Source of the DNA: Sphaerotilus mobilis
GTDB taxonomy: Bacteria > Pseudomonadota > Gammaproteobacteria > Burkholderiales > Burkholderiaceae_C
DNA length: 64,000 nucleotides
Reading direction: 5' to 3'
Assembly: GCF_004216565.1 (NCBI RefSeq)
Contig: NZ_SGWV01000009.1
Coordinates: 248,001 to 312,000, forward strand
The position numbers and the translations under genes are program-made. The number at the start of each line of letters is the position of its first letter. The stretch's first letter is position 1. Shown here piece by piece: positions 46,145 through 56,313 of the stretch. Below the pieces are notes generated by a model that saw only the letters and a program-made list of their open reading frames with translations, made no database searches and was not told the origin of the DNA.

Positions 46145-47653
46145 TCACTTGTGGTACGCGGTCTCGCCATGCGAGCTGATGTCCAGACCCTCGCGTTCCT
46201 CTTCCTCGGTGACGCGCAGGCCGATCACCAGGTCGACGACCTTGAAGGCGATCACCGAGACGACACCCGACCACACCACGGTCAGCAGGACGGCCTTGGC
46301 CTGGATCCAGACCTGCGAGGCGATCGAGTAGGCGTCCGGGGCGATCATGCCCACGGTGACCCAGTCGGCCACGGCGCTCGGGCCGCCCAGGTTCGGCGAG
46401 TTGAAGACACCGGTCAGCAGGGCACCCAGGATGCCGCCGACACCGTGCACGCCGAACACGTCGAGCGAGTCGTCCGCGCCCAGCATCTTCTTCAGGCCGT
46501 TGACGCCCCAGAGGCAGGCGAAGCCGGCGATCAGGCCGATGATGATGCCGCCCAGGATGCCGACGTTGCCGGCGGCCGGGGTGATGGCAACCAGACCCGC
46601 GACGGCGCCGGAAGCAGCGCCCAGCATCGAGGCCTTGCCCTTCATCAGCGCTTCACCAACACACCAGGCCAGCACCGCAGCAGCGGTGGCGAACAGCGTG
46701 TTGATGAAGGCCAGCGCGGCATAGCCATTGGCTTCCAGCGCCGAGCCGGCGTTGAAGCCGAACCAGCCCACCCACAGCAGCGCGGCACCCACCATCGTCA
46801 GCGTCAGCGAGTGCGGCGTGAAGGCTTCCTTGCCGTAGCCGACGCGCTTGCCGACCATGAAGGCACCGACCAGACCCGCGACGGCCGCATTGATGTGCAC
46901 GACGGTGCCGCCAGCGAAGTCCAGCGCGCCCCATTGCCAGATCAGGCCAGCCTTGCCGGTCATCGACTCGGCCACGTCGGCAGCGGCGTAGGCGTCAGGG
47001 CCCATCCAGAACCAGACCATGTGCGCGATCGGCGCGTAGCTGAAGGTGAACCACAGCACCATGAACATCAGCACGGCGGAGAACTTCATGCGTTCGGCGA
47101 AGGCGCCGACGATCAGGCAGCAGGTGATGCCCGCGAACGTGGCCTGGAAGGCCGCGAACACGATCTCGGGGATGTAGACGCCCTTGCTGAAGGTGGCCGC
47201 GTTGGCGAAGGTGCCGGCCGCGTTGTCCCAGACGCCGTTCATGAACAGGCGGTCGAAGCCACCGATGAAGGCGTTGCCTTCGGTGAACGCCAGGCTGTAG
47301 CCGTAGATGGCCCACAGCACGACGATCATCGAGAAGGTCACCATCACCTGCATCAGGACCGACAGCATGTTCTTGGCACGCACCAGGCCGCCGTAGAACA
47401 GCGCCAGGCCAGGCACCGTCATCATGATGACGAGCAGCGTGGAGACGAGCAGCCAGGCGGTGTCGCCCTTGTTGGGAACGGGAGCGGGTGCAGCGGCTTC
47501 GACGGCCGCAGAAGCGGCGTCAGCGGCAACAGCCGCAGCCTCGACAACCGCCGAGGCGGCGGCAGCAGGCTCGGAAGCAGCCTGGGCCCAGACAGCGCCG
47601 GAAGATCCCAGCACCGCCAAGCCCAAGGCCAGGATGGCAAGCAGTTTTTTCAT
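46145..47653 (-). CDS. amtB: Ammonium transporter Amt
   Basis: Trimeric inner-membrane channel for ammonium/ammonia, gated by the adjacent PII protein. The 502-residue protein has a cleavable signal peptide (to about AQA, residue 25), an Ala-rich low-complexity stretch to about residue 58, then 11 helices. Key residues: APIAHMVWFW, first pore His in GGTVVHINAAVAG, second pore His in DVFGVHGVGGILGAL, and GEADDSL-like region before it. The low-complexity linker after the signal is longer than usual. It lies 23 bases after glnK and shares its NtrC/sigma-54 promoter. Confidence 0.96.
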   Translation of the reverse strand: MKKLLAILALGLAVLGSSGAVWAQAASEPAAAASAVVEAAAVAADAASAAVEAAAPAPVPNKGDTAWLLVSTLLVIMMTVPGLALFYGGLVRAKNMLSVLMQVMVTFSMIVVLWAIYGYSLAFTEGNAFIGGFDRLFMNGVWDNAAGTFANAATFSKGVYIPEIVFAAFQATFAGITCCLIVGAFAERMKFSAVLMFMVLWFTFSYAPIAHMVWFWMGPDAYAAADVAESMTGKAGLIWQWGALDFAGGTVVHINAAVAGLVGAFMVGKRVGYGKEAFTPHSLTLTMVGAALLWVGWFGFNAGSALEANGYAALAFINTLFATAAAVLAWCVGEALMKGKASMLGAASGAVAGLVAITPAAGNVGILGGIIIGLIAGFACLWGVNGLKKMLGADDSLDVFGVHGVGGILGALLTGVFNSPNLGGPSAVADWVTVGMIAPDAYSIASQVWIQAKAVLLTVVWSGVVSVIAFKVVDLVIGLRVTEEEEREGLDISSHGETAYHK

Positions 47654-47676
47654 GGTTTTTCTCGGGGTGAGGGAAA

Positions 47677-48165
<489 letters not shown>

Positions 48166-48195
48166 TCACGCACGACGCACGGAAGCACCCACAAA

Positions 48196-48212
48196 TGCAC
48201 CATGACGGTGCA
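48196..48212. promoter_or_regulatory. NtrC enhancer site
   Basis: TGCACC-N5-GGTGCA, a perfect match to the NtrC palindrome consensus, about 100 bases upstream of the sigma-54 promoter. It implies activation by phosphorylated NtrC under nitrogen limitation. It also lies about 90 bases before the divergent comM gene. Confidence 0.85.
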
Positions 48213-48300
48213 ACCCCCTTCGGAGGGTGTCAGCAGATGTGACGTGCTGCCCAGAATCCGGCCCCTGTGCGCCCGCCGGGCGCTTCCGGAGTGCCCTGAA

Positions 48301-49815
48301 ATGTCTCTTGCGACCGTCCACAGCCGTGCCTTGCTGGGCCTGCAGGCGCCACCCGTCACCGTCGAGGTGCATCTGGCCAACGGCCTGCCCAGCTTCACCC
48401 TCGTCGGGCTGGCCGAGATGGAGGTCAAGGAATCGCGCGAACGGGTCCGCGCCGCCGTGCTCAACAGCGGCCTGACCTTCCCGCACGACAAGCGCATCAC
48501 GGTCAACCTGGGGCCGGCGGACCTGCCCAAGGAAGGTTGCCGCTTCGACCTGCCGATCGCGCTGGGCATCCTGGCCGCCAGCGGCCAGATCGACGCCCGG
48601 CGGCTGGACCGGCACGAGTTCGCGGGCGAGCTGTCCCTGGCCGGCGACCTGAGGCCGGTGCACGGCGCCCTGGCGATGGCCCTGGCGATGCGGCGTGCAC
48701 CGACGGGACGTTGTCTGGTGCTGCCCGAAAGCAGTGCACAGGAAGCCGCCCGCGTGCCTGATCTGCCCCTGCGCTGCGCACGTCACCTGCTCGATGTGGT
48801 CGCCGCGCTGCGCGATGGCGACGACACCCCGCCGCTGGCCTTGCCACCCGCGCCGATCCCGCAGCCGGCCCCGCGCTGGCCCGATCTGGTCGATGTGCGT
48901 GGCCAGGTGGGGGCGCGGCGTGCACTGGAGATCGCCGCCGCCGGTGGCCACAGCCTGCTGTTTGTCGGCCCGCCCGGCACCGGCAAGTCGATGTTGGCGC
49001 AACGCCTGACCGGTCTGCTGCCACCGATGACCGAACAGGAGGCCCTCGAATCGGCCGCCGTCCTGAGCCTGGCCGGCCCCTTCGACGCCAGCCGCTGGTC
49101 GCAACGCACGCTGCGCACGCCGCACCACAGCGCCTCGTCGGTCGCGCTGGTCGGGGGTGGCTCGCCGCCGCGCCCCGGCGAGGTGTCGCTGGCGCACCAT
49201 GGTGTGCTCTTCATGGACGAGCTGCCGGAGTTCCCTCGCGCCGCCCTGGAAGCCCTGCGCGAACCGCTCGAGAACGGCCGCATCACCATCTCGCGGGCCG
49301 CTCGGCAGGCCGAGTTCCCGGCCCGCTGCCTGCTGGTCGCGGCGATGAACCCGTGTCCCTGCGGCCACCTGGGTGCGATCCGGCCGGCCTGTCGCTGCAC
49401 GCCCGAGCAGGTTCGGCGCTACCAAGGTCGCATCTCCGGCCCGCTGCTGGACCGCATCGACCTGCGCGTCGAGGTCCTCGCGCTGACCCCGCAGGCGCTG
49501 TCCGCCCGTCGCGACGGCGAGGACAGCGCCACCGTCGCCGCACGGGTCGCCGCCGCGCGCCAGCGCCAGCTTGATCGTCAGGGCTGCGCCAACGCGGTCG
49601 TCGAATCCGGCCAGCTCGACGAGGTCGCCGCGCTGCAGGCCGGCGCCCGCGAATTCCTCGACAGCGCGGCGAACCGGCTCGGCTGGTCCGGGCGCAGCCT
49701 GCACCGCGTGCTGCGGGTGGCCCGCACGCTGGCCGACCTGGACGGCGCCGAGAGCATCGGCCTGGGCCCTGTCGCCGAAGCGATCCAGCTGCGACGCGGG
49801 CTGCCGGGCGCCTGA
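48301..49815 (+). CDS. comM: ComM/YifB-family Mg-chelatase-like AAA+ ATPase
   Basis: AAA+ helicase-like hexamer; ComM promotes branch migration during natural transformation in other proteobacteria. The 504-residue protein has the N-terminal domain SLATVHSRALLGLQAPPVTV with PSFTLVGLAEMEVKESRERV, Walker A GPPGTGKSML, Walker B GVLFMDELPEF, sensor NPCPCGHLG with a C-rich finger (CPCG...CRCTPEQ), and a C-terminal Mg-chelatase domain (SGRSLHRVLRVARTLADLDG). The ATG at 48301 gives the family N-terminus; upstream codons are non-coding. Its 5' region faces the glnK control region. A CAGAAT box near 48252 may be its -10. Confidence 0.95.
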   Translation: MSLATVHSRALLGLQAPPVTVEVHLANGLPSFTLVGLAEMEVKESRERVRAAVLNSGLTFPHDKRITVNLGPADLPKEGCRFDLPIALGILAASGQIDARRLDRHEFAGELSLAGDLRPVHGALAMALAMRRAPTGRCLVLPESSAQEAARVPDLPLRCARHLLDVVAALRDGDDTPPLALPPAPIPQPAPRWPDLVDVRGQVGARRALEIAAAGGHSLLFVGPPGTGKSMLAQRLTGLLPPMTEQEALESAAVLSLAGPFDASRWSQRTLRTPHHSASSVALVGGGSPPRPGEVSLAHHGVLFMDELPEFPRAALEALREPLENGRITISRAARQAEFPARCLLVAAMNPCPCGHLGAIRPACRCTPEQVRRYQGRISGPLLDRIDLRVEVLALTPQALSARRDGEDSATVAARVAAARQRQLDRQGCANAVVESGQLDEVAALQAGAREFLDSAANRLGWSGRSLHRVLRVARTLADLDGAESIGLGPVAEAIQLRRGLPGA

Positions 49816-49878
49816 AGCCAGCCGGGGCGCTGCGGCACACTGCCGGGCCGCACTTCATCGCCCAGCCGACCAGCCGCC

Positions 49879-50628
49879 ATGCCAGCCCGCCTCCACGTCG
49901 ACCTCCCGCTGCAAGCAGGCCTGGAACTCGAACTGCCGGCCGGCGCGGCACGGCATGTCCAGGTGCTGCGCCATCAACCGGGCGACGTGCTGACGCTGTT
50001 CAACGGCCAGGGCGGCGAATGGCAGGCCACCGTGCTGCAGATGGGCCGCAGCGACGTGCGGGTGCAGATCGGCTGTCACGACCCGGTCGCCCGCGAGCTG
50101 CCGCTGGCGGTGACGCTGGCAGCTGTCATGCCCGCCAATGACCGCTTCGATTGGCTGATCGAGAAGGCGACCGAGCTGGGCGCAGCCGTCATCGAGCCGC
50201 TGATGAGCGAGCGCTCGGTGCTGCGCCTGAACGCCGAACGGGCGGACAAGAAGCGCGCGCACTGGCAAGCCATCGCGGTGGCGGCGGCCGAACAGTGCGG
50301 CCGGACCCGCGTGCCGCGCATCGCCGCGGTCCGCACGCTGGCGGCGGCCCTGGCGTCGCCCGACGGCGGCCCGGATGCCGTCACGACGCTGGCGCTGAGC
50401 CTGGCCGAGGCGCGTCCGCTGGCCGAACGGCTGGCCGCCGCCGACGCCCCGCTGCGTTCGCTGCGCCTCTACAGCGGGCCGGAAGGCGGCTTCAGCCCCG
50501 CCGAGGAAGAGGCCTTGCGTCGTGCCGGCGCCCTGCCGACCACGCTCGGACCGCGCGTGCTGCGCGCCGAAACCGCGCCGCTGGCGGCGCTGGGTTACAT
50601 CGGGCTCACAGCCAGCGTCGCGGGCTGA
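49879..50628 (+). CDS. rsmE: 16S rRNA (uracil1498-N3)-methyltransferase
   Basis: SPOUT-class enzyme that methylates U1498 in the 30S decoding region. The 249 residues begin with a PUA-like domain (HVQVLRHQPGDVLTLFNGQG), then AAVMPANDRFDWLIEKATEL and LGAAVIEPLMSERSV, and the SAM-binding knot YSGPEGGFSPAEEEAL and LGPRVLRAETAPLAALGY. All match RsmE. It starts 63 bases after comM and may be co-transcribed. The 272-base gap to pckG holds no gene. Confidence 0.95.
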   Translation: MPARLHVDLPLQAGLELELPAGAARHVQVLRHQPGDVLTLFNGQGGEWQATVLQMGRSDVRVQIGCHDPVARELPLAVTLAAVMPANDRFDWLIEKATELGAAVIEPLMSERSVLRLNAERADKKRAHWQAIAVAAAEQCGRTRVPRIAAVRTLAAALASPDGGPDAVTTLALSLAEARPLAERLAAADAPLRSLRLYSGPEGGFSPAEEEALRRAGALPTTLGPRVLRAETAPLAALGYIGLTASVAG

Positions 50629-50787
50629 CCCCCCTGCGGCGCCCGGGCAACACCCCCAAGAGCGGGTGTCGGGTTGTCCCGGAGAGCTGAACCAGGTCTG
50701 TGCCCACGTCTCAGGGTCAGCCCGGAAAGAACTGCGACGGATCGCACGGGCGCCGATGGGCGCGCATCCAGTCATGCTGAATGCGCA

Positions 50788-50804
50788 TGTAATCGCTTTG
50801 TAAT
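50788..50804 (+). promoter_or_regulatory. Tandem TGTAATCG boxes upstream of pckG
   Basis: TGTAAT occurs twice, at 50788-50793 and 50799-50804, each followed by CG, one helical turn apart, about 100 bases before the pckG ATG. Either could be a -10, or they may bind a regulator. Low certainty. Confidence 0.3.
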
Positions 50805-50900
50805 CGAGCCAGCAGAAGCTCAAACTGGTTTTGGGGGCATCCCGAGAACGCCGCAGCGCGGTGTTGTCGAGATGCCTTTTTCAACCTTGGAGCCTGCTCG

Positions 50901-52787
50901 ATGAACCATCCCGCCATGGTCGGCCTGCGCGTGAACGCACCCGCCTACGTCAAGAACGCCCAGCTGATCGCCTGGGTCTCGGAGATCGCTGCGCTGACGC
51001 AACCGGCCGCGATCCACTGGTGCGACGGCTCCCAGGAAGAGTACGACCGCCTCTGCCAGCAGCTGGTCGACGCCGGCACCTTCCGCAAGCTCGATCCGGT
51101 CAAGCGGCCGAACAGCTTCCTGGCCTGCTCCGACCCGAGCGACGTGGCCCGCGTCGAGGACCGCACCTACATCTGCTCCGAGCAGAAGGAACATGCCGGC
51201 CCGACCAACAACTGGATGGCACCGGCCGAGATGCGCGCGCTGCTGCAGACCGGTCAGCCTGACGGCACGCCGGCACTGTTCGCCGGTTCGATGCGCGGTC
51301 GCACGATGTATGTCGTGCCCTTCTCGATGGGCCCGCTGGGCTCGCCGATCGCTCACATCGGCATCGAGCTGTCGGACAGCCCCTACGTGGCCGTCAACAT
51401 GCGCATCATGACCCGCATGGGCAAGGCCGTTCACGACGTGCTGGGCGTCGACGGCGAGTTCGTGCCCTGCGTGCACACCGTCGGTGCGCCGCTGGTGGCC
51501 GGTCAGGGCGACGTCGCCTGGCCGTGCAACAAGACCAAGTACATCGTCCATTACCCCGAGACGCGCGAGATCTGGTCCTACGGCTCGGGCTATGGCGGCA
51601 ACGCGCTGCTGGGCAAGAAGTGCTTCGCGCTGCGCATCGCCTCGACCATGGGCCGCGACCAGGGCTGGCTGGCCGAGCACATGCTCGTGCTGGGCGTGAC
51701 CTCGCCCGAAGGCAAGAAGCGCCACGTTGCCGCCGCCTTCCCGAGCGCCTGCGGCAAGACCAACTTCGCCATGCTGATCCCGCCGGCCGCGCTGGGCGAC
51801 TGGCAGGTCACCACCATCGGTGACGACATCGCCTGGATCAAGCCGGGCGCCGACGGCCGCCTCTACGCGATCAACCCGGAGGCCGGCTACTTCGGCGTCG
51901 CCCCGGGCACCAACCACAAGACCAACCCGAACTGCATGGCCTCGCTGGACCGCGATGTCATCTTCACCAATGTCGCGCTGACGGACGACGGCGACGTCTG
52001 GTGGGAAGGCATGACCGACACCCCGCCGGCCCACCTGATCGACTGGCAAGGCAAGGACTGGACGCCCGAGAACGCCCGCCAGCCCGACGGCAAGCTGCGC
52101 CCGGCCGCACACCCGAACGCGCGCTTCACGGTCGCCGCCACCAACAACCCGGCACTGGACCCGGCCTGGGACGACCCGGCCGGCGTGGCGATCGACGCCT
52201 TCATCTTCGGCGGCCGCCGCTCGACCACCGTGCCACTGGTGACCGAGGCGCGCGACTGGACCGAAGGCGTCTACATGGCCGCGACCATGGGCTCGGAGAC
52301 CACCGCCGCTGCCGCTGGCCAGCAGGGCGTGGTCCGGCGCGATCCCTTCGCGATGCTGCCGTTCACCGGCTACAACATGTCGGACTACTTCCAGCACTGG
52401 CTGGACCTGGGTGCGAAGCTGAAGGCCCAGGGCGCCACACTGCCGGCGATCTACTGCGTCAACTGGTTCCGCAAGGGGACGGACGGCAAGTTTGTCTGGC
52501 CCGGCTACGGCGACAACATGCGCGTGCTGGCGTGGATGTTGGGTCGCCTGGACGGCAGTGCCGCCGGCACCGACAACGCCTTCGGTGTCAGCCCCGGCTA
52601 CGCCGACCTGAACTGGTCCGGCCTGGATTTCAGCGCCGAGCAGTTCCAGAGCGTCATCGGCATCGACCGCGCCGCCTGGCAGCAAGAGCTGACGCTGCAC
52701 GGCGAGCTGTTCCAGCAACTGGCCCACCACCTGCCGCAGGCCTTGCGCGACACGAAGTCGGCGATCGAGGCGCGCCTGGCAGGCTGA
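50901..52787 (+). CDS. pckG: Phosphoenolpyruvate carboxykinase (GTP)
   Basis: Converts oxaloacetate and GTP to phosphoenolpyruvate, CO2 and GDP at the start of gluconeogenesis. The 628-residue protein is the GTP-dependent type. Features: [35 protein letters not shown], the P-loop with active-site cysteine [13 protein letters not shown], the metal-binding [45 protein letters not shown] and a C-terminal [12 protein letters not shown]. It stands alone with a terminator immediately after. With maeB in this window it supports growth on C4 acids; the connection is inference. Confidence 0.97.
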   Translation: MNHPAMVGLRVNAPAYVKNAQLIAWVSEIAALTQPAAIHWCDGSQEEYDRLCQQLVDAGTFRKLDPVKRPNSFLACSDPSDVARVEDRTYICSEQKEHAGPTNNWMAPAEMRALLQTGQPDGTPALFAGSMRGRTMYVVPFSMGPLGSPIAHIGIELSDSPYVAVNMRIMTRMGKAVHDVLGVDGEFVPCVHTVGAPLVAGQGDVAWPCNKTKYIVHYPETREIWSYGSGYGGNALLGKKCFALRIASTMGRDQGWLAEHMLVLGVTSPEGKKRHVAAAFPSACGKTNFAMLIPPAALGDWQVTTIGDDIAWIKPGADGRLYAINPEAGYFGVAPGTNHKTNPNCMASLDRDVIFTNVALTDDGDVWWEGMTDTPPAHLIDWQGKDWTPENARQPDGKLRPAAHPNARFTVAATNNPALDPAWDDPAGVAIDAFIFGGRRSTTVPLVTEARDWTEGVYMAATMGSETTAAAAGQQGVVRRDPFAMLPFTGYNMSDYFQHWLDLGAKLKAQGATLPAIYCVNWFRKGTDGKFVWPGYGDNMRVLAWMLGRLDGSAAGTDNAFGVSPGYADLNWSGLDFSAEQFQSVIGIDRAAWQQELTLHGELFQQLAHHLPQALRDTKSAIEARLAG

Positions 52788-52805
52788 AACCCCTCCCCGG
52801 AACGA

Positions 52806-52834
52806 ACAAGGCCCGCCGGATTGGCGGGCCTTGT
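52806..52834 (+). terminator. Hairpin terminator after pckG
   Basis: ACAAGGCCCGCC (52806-52817), loop GGATT, GGCGGGCCTTGT (52823-52834) followed by CGTTTC. A 12-base-pair perfect stem of the same type as those at 9359 and 26198. Confidence 0.85.
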
Positions 52835-52919
52835 CGTTTCTGGAGCCCGGTCGCGTGGGGTGATGCGCCGGCTCCGTCGTCATCGTCGCGGCAGGCGGTG
52901 GTGCGCCCGCCGTGTCGGA

Positions 52920-53153
52920 TCAGTCCATGTGGCGCTTGGCGATGGCGCGCAGATCGGCCGCGTAGGACGGCTGGGTCGACTCGTACTGTTCGGCCCAGGC
53001 GATCAGCTCTTCCGGGGTGCGCGGTTCGCGCTGCGGATCGGCGTTCAGCCAGGTGGCCACGTTCGTGGCGGTGCGGACGGTCCAGCCCGCCACGCGCGCG
53101 ATCAGCGCGTCGATGGGCGAGGCCGGGTGGAAGGTCATCGTGTGAGCGGTCAT
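52920..53153 (-). CDS. Small tandem-paralogue protein A, 77 residues
   Basis: Family not recognised. It begins MTAHTMTFHPASPIDALIAR and ends PRTPEELIAWAEQYESTQPS then YAADLRAIAKRHMD. It is roughly half identical to protein B at 53213-53455, and the C-terminal half is nearly invariant (EPRT..EL..WA.QYE.TQPSYAADLRA.A.RH.D). No signal peptide, no membrane segment, no cysteine; predicted helical. AGGAG lies before the ATG. The pair reads away from a divergent LysR gene and probably forms one transcript (59-base gap). Function unknown. Confidence 0.8.
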   Translation of the reverse strand: MTAHTMTFHPASPIDALIARVAGWTVRTATNVATWLNADPQREPRTPEELIAWAEQYESTQPSYAADLRAIAKRHMD

Positions 53154-53212
53154 GAAAGACTCCTGGATACGGTGTGTGCGGTGGCGGGTCGCGAACTCAG
53201 GTCGCGGACGTC

Positions 53213-53455
53213 TCAGCGGTTGCGGTCGATGTGGCGCTGAGCGGCGGCGCGCAGGTCAGCGGCATAGGAAGGTTGGGTGTCCTCGTACTGGTCGGCCCAG
53301 TCGAGCAGCTCCTGCGCCGTGCGCGGCTCGGTGGCAGCGTCGGTCGCGAACAGGTTCGCCACCGAACGCAGGGCGTTGCCGACCGCTGCGCCTGCCTGCG
53401 CCATCAGGGCGTCAAAGGCGTTCACGTGCTGGAAGGTCATGGTGGTCACGGTCAT
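53213..53455 (-). CDS. Small tandem-paralogue protein B, 80 residues
   Basis: Family not recognised. It begins MTVTTMTFQHVNAFDALMAQ, continues with an Ala-rich helix (AVGNALRSVANLF), and ends EPRTAQELLDWADQYEDTQP, SYAADLRAAAQRHIDRNR. Paralogous to protein A downstream. AAGGAG lies eight bases before the ATG. Upstream are two copies of a GGGTNNACCC palindrome and the divergent LysR gene, suggesting that this operon is the LysR target. No function inferred. Confidence 0.82.
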   Translation of the reverse strand: MTVTTMTFQHVNAFDALMAQAGAAVGNALRSVANLFATDAATEPRTAQELLDWADQYEDTQPSYAADLRAAAQRHIDRNR

Positions 53456-53474
53456 TTCTAACTCCTTGGATCTA

Positions 53475-53511
53475 GGGTTTACCCCAGTGCTTCGCAGTCT
53501 AGGGTAAACCC
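53475..53511. promoter_or_regulatory. Paired GGGTNNACCC palindromes (candidate operator)
   Basis: GGGTTTACCC (53475-53484) and GGGTAAACCC (53502-53511) are each palindromic and are also exact inverted copies of each other; both are preceded by TCTA. Centres are 27 bases apart. They overlap the likely promoter of the small-paralogue genes (a minus-strand TAGACT lies between them). Confidence 0.6.
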
Positions 53512-53534
53512 TTGTTATGCGCCAAGCAGCATTT

Positions 53535-53553
53535 GTGAATCCCCATCATTCAC
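53535..53553 (+). promoter_or_regulatory. Candidate LysR-family binding box
   Basis: GTGAAT-N7-ATTCAC, containing a dyad with the T-N11-A spacing typical of LysR-type regulator boxes, just before a TATGAT -10 box (53560-53565) of the LysR gene. Consistent with autoregulation and divergent control. Confidence 0.55.
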
Positions 53554-53589
53554 AGTGCTTATGATCGAAGGCGCTTTCTGGGGACTGCC

Positions 53590-54525
53590 ATGAACTTCCG
53601 CACGCTGGACCTGAACCTGCTGCGCGTGTTCGACACGGTGATGGCCGAACGCAACCTGACGCGCGCCGCCGAGCAGCTGGCGATGACGCAGCCGGCCGTG
53701 AGCAATGCCTTGCGCCGGCTGCGTGACAGCGTCGGCGAGACGCTGTTCACGCGCACCTCCAACGGCGTCAAGCCCACCGCCCGCGCCGAGGCGCTCTGGC
53801 CGACCGTGCAACAGGCCCTGACGCTCTTGCGCGAGAACCTGGACCCGAGCCACTACGACCCGCAGGAGCAGGGCCACGACTTCCTGCTGGCGATGGCGGA
53901 TGCGACCGCTGCGCTGATCCTGCCGCCGCTGTTGCGCCAGCTGCAGGACGGCCAGGCGCGGGCCGGGCTGCGGGTCCAGCCGCTGGCCACACGCGACCCG
54001 AGCGGGCTGCTCGAACAAGGCGAGGCCGACCTTGCGATCGGCCATTTCCCGGAGGTCGTGGTGCGCCAGTCCGGCCTCGGCCTGCAGGCTCCGATCCTGC
54101 ACCGCGAGCTCTACCTGAGCGAATACGTCTGCGTGATGCGGCGCGGCCACCCGCTGGCTGAGGTCGCCCTGACGCTGGACAACTACTGCGCCGCGGAGCA
54201 CCTGCTGGTGAGCTTCTCTGGCCGTGGCCAAGGTCTGATCGACGAGGCGCTGGCCGCCGTGCAGCGCCAGCGCCGGCTGGTGCTGACGGTCAACCAGTTC
54301 TTCACCGCCGGCCGCGTCGTCGCCCAGACCGACTTGCTGACCGTGTTGCCGCGCGCCTTCCTGCCGGTCACCGGTGACCACGGCGAACTGGTCATCCGCG
54401 AACTGCCGCTGCCGCTCGCAGCGCTGCGTGTGCACATGTTGTGGCACCGCCGACTGGACCGGCACCCGGCCCAGCAGTGGCTGCGCGATCAGATCGCCAC
54501 CGTGGTGGCGCAGACGCCGGCTTGA
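53590..54525 (+). CDS. LysR-family transcriptional regulator
   Basis: A 311-residue regulator. The N-terminal winged helix-turn-helix is MNFRTLDLNLLRVFDTVMAE to LTRAAEQLAMTQPAVSNALR and LFTRTSNGVKPTARA, of the NodD/PcpR/NahR-like branch. The C-terminal effector domain includes LLEQGEADLAIGHFPEVVVR and VNQFFTAGRVVAQTDLLTVL. It is divergent from the two small paralogous genes, and palindromic elements between them suggest it controls them. The effector is unknown. It converges with ybeY, 12 bases away. Confidence 0.94.
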   Translation: MNFRTLDLNLLRVFDTVMAERNLTRAAEQLAMTQPAVSNALRRLRDSVGETLFTRTSNGVKPTARAEALWPTVQQALTLLRENLDPSHYDPQEQGHDFLLAMADATAALILPPLLRQLQDGQARAGLRVQPLATRDPSGLLEQGEADLAIGHFPEVVVRQSGLGLQAPILHRELYLSEYVCVMRRGHPLAEVALTLDNYCAAEHLLVSFSGRGQGLIDEALAAVQRQRRLVLTVNQFFTAGRVVAQTDLLTVLPRAFLPVTGDHGELVIRELPLPLAALRVHMLWHRRLDRHPAQQWLRDQIATVVAQTPA

Positions 54526-54537
54526 GCGATGGGCGGC

Positions 54538-55054
54538 TCAGCCGCCGCCTGCCGCGTCCGGTTCCGCGCCCGGTTTCACGTCCGGTTCCGCGTAGGGGTC
54601 TGGGAAGCCCAGCGCGGCCAGCACCTCGCGCTCCCGCGCTTCCATGTGCTCGGCCTCAGCCTCGTCGTCCTCGTGGTCGTAACCCTGGGCGTGCAAAGTG
54701 CCGTGCACCAGCAGGTGGGCGTAGTGCGCCAGCAGCGGCTTGCCGGCGGCCAGGGCCTCGGCCTCGACCACCGGGGCGCACAGCACCAGATCGGCGCAGA
54801 CCACGGGTTCCTGCGCGTAGTCGAAGGTCAGCACATTGGTGGCGTAGGCCTTGCCGCGGTAGTCGGTGTTGAGGCTCAGGCCCTCGTCGGCATCGACGAT
54901 GCGCACGGTGATCTCGCCGGGCGCCTCCAGCGCGGCGCGGATCCAGCGCTGCACCAGGTGGCGCTTGAGCTGGTCGCGGTGGCGCGGGTCGGCGAACTGC
55001 AGCGACAGCGACAACTCGGGCGCGGCAGAGCGGTGCGGACCGCGGCCTGGAGGT

Positions 55055-55065
<11 letters not shown>
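54538..55065 (-). CDS. ybeY: Endoribonuclease YbeY (rRNA maturation factor)
   Basis: Zinc-dependent endonuclease needed for 16S rRNA 3' end maturation and ribosome quality control. The 175-residue protein has [32 protein letters not shown] and the metal site [12 protein letters not shown] with its three histidines. The C-terminus carries an extra acidic/Pro tail ([18 protein letters not shown]). The ATG at 55065 overlaps the phoH stop by 11 bases, so the two are coupled; this phoH-ybeY order is widespread. Confidence 0.94.
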
Positions 55066-56239
<1,174 letters not shown>

Positions 56240-56313
56240 GGCCGGCGTTGCGCGCCTTCAGAATCGCACCTCGCTGGCCGAAGACCGGACAGCGGCGCCG
56301 CCCGGCGCCCCGC

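Noticed and set aside
50846-50880. A terminator or riboswitch hairpin before pckG (AACGCCGC/GCGGTGTT followed by CCTTTTT)
   Set aside because: The T run lies about a dozen bases after the stem and the pairing needs G-U pairs; no known riboswitch pattern is visible.
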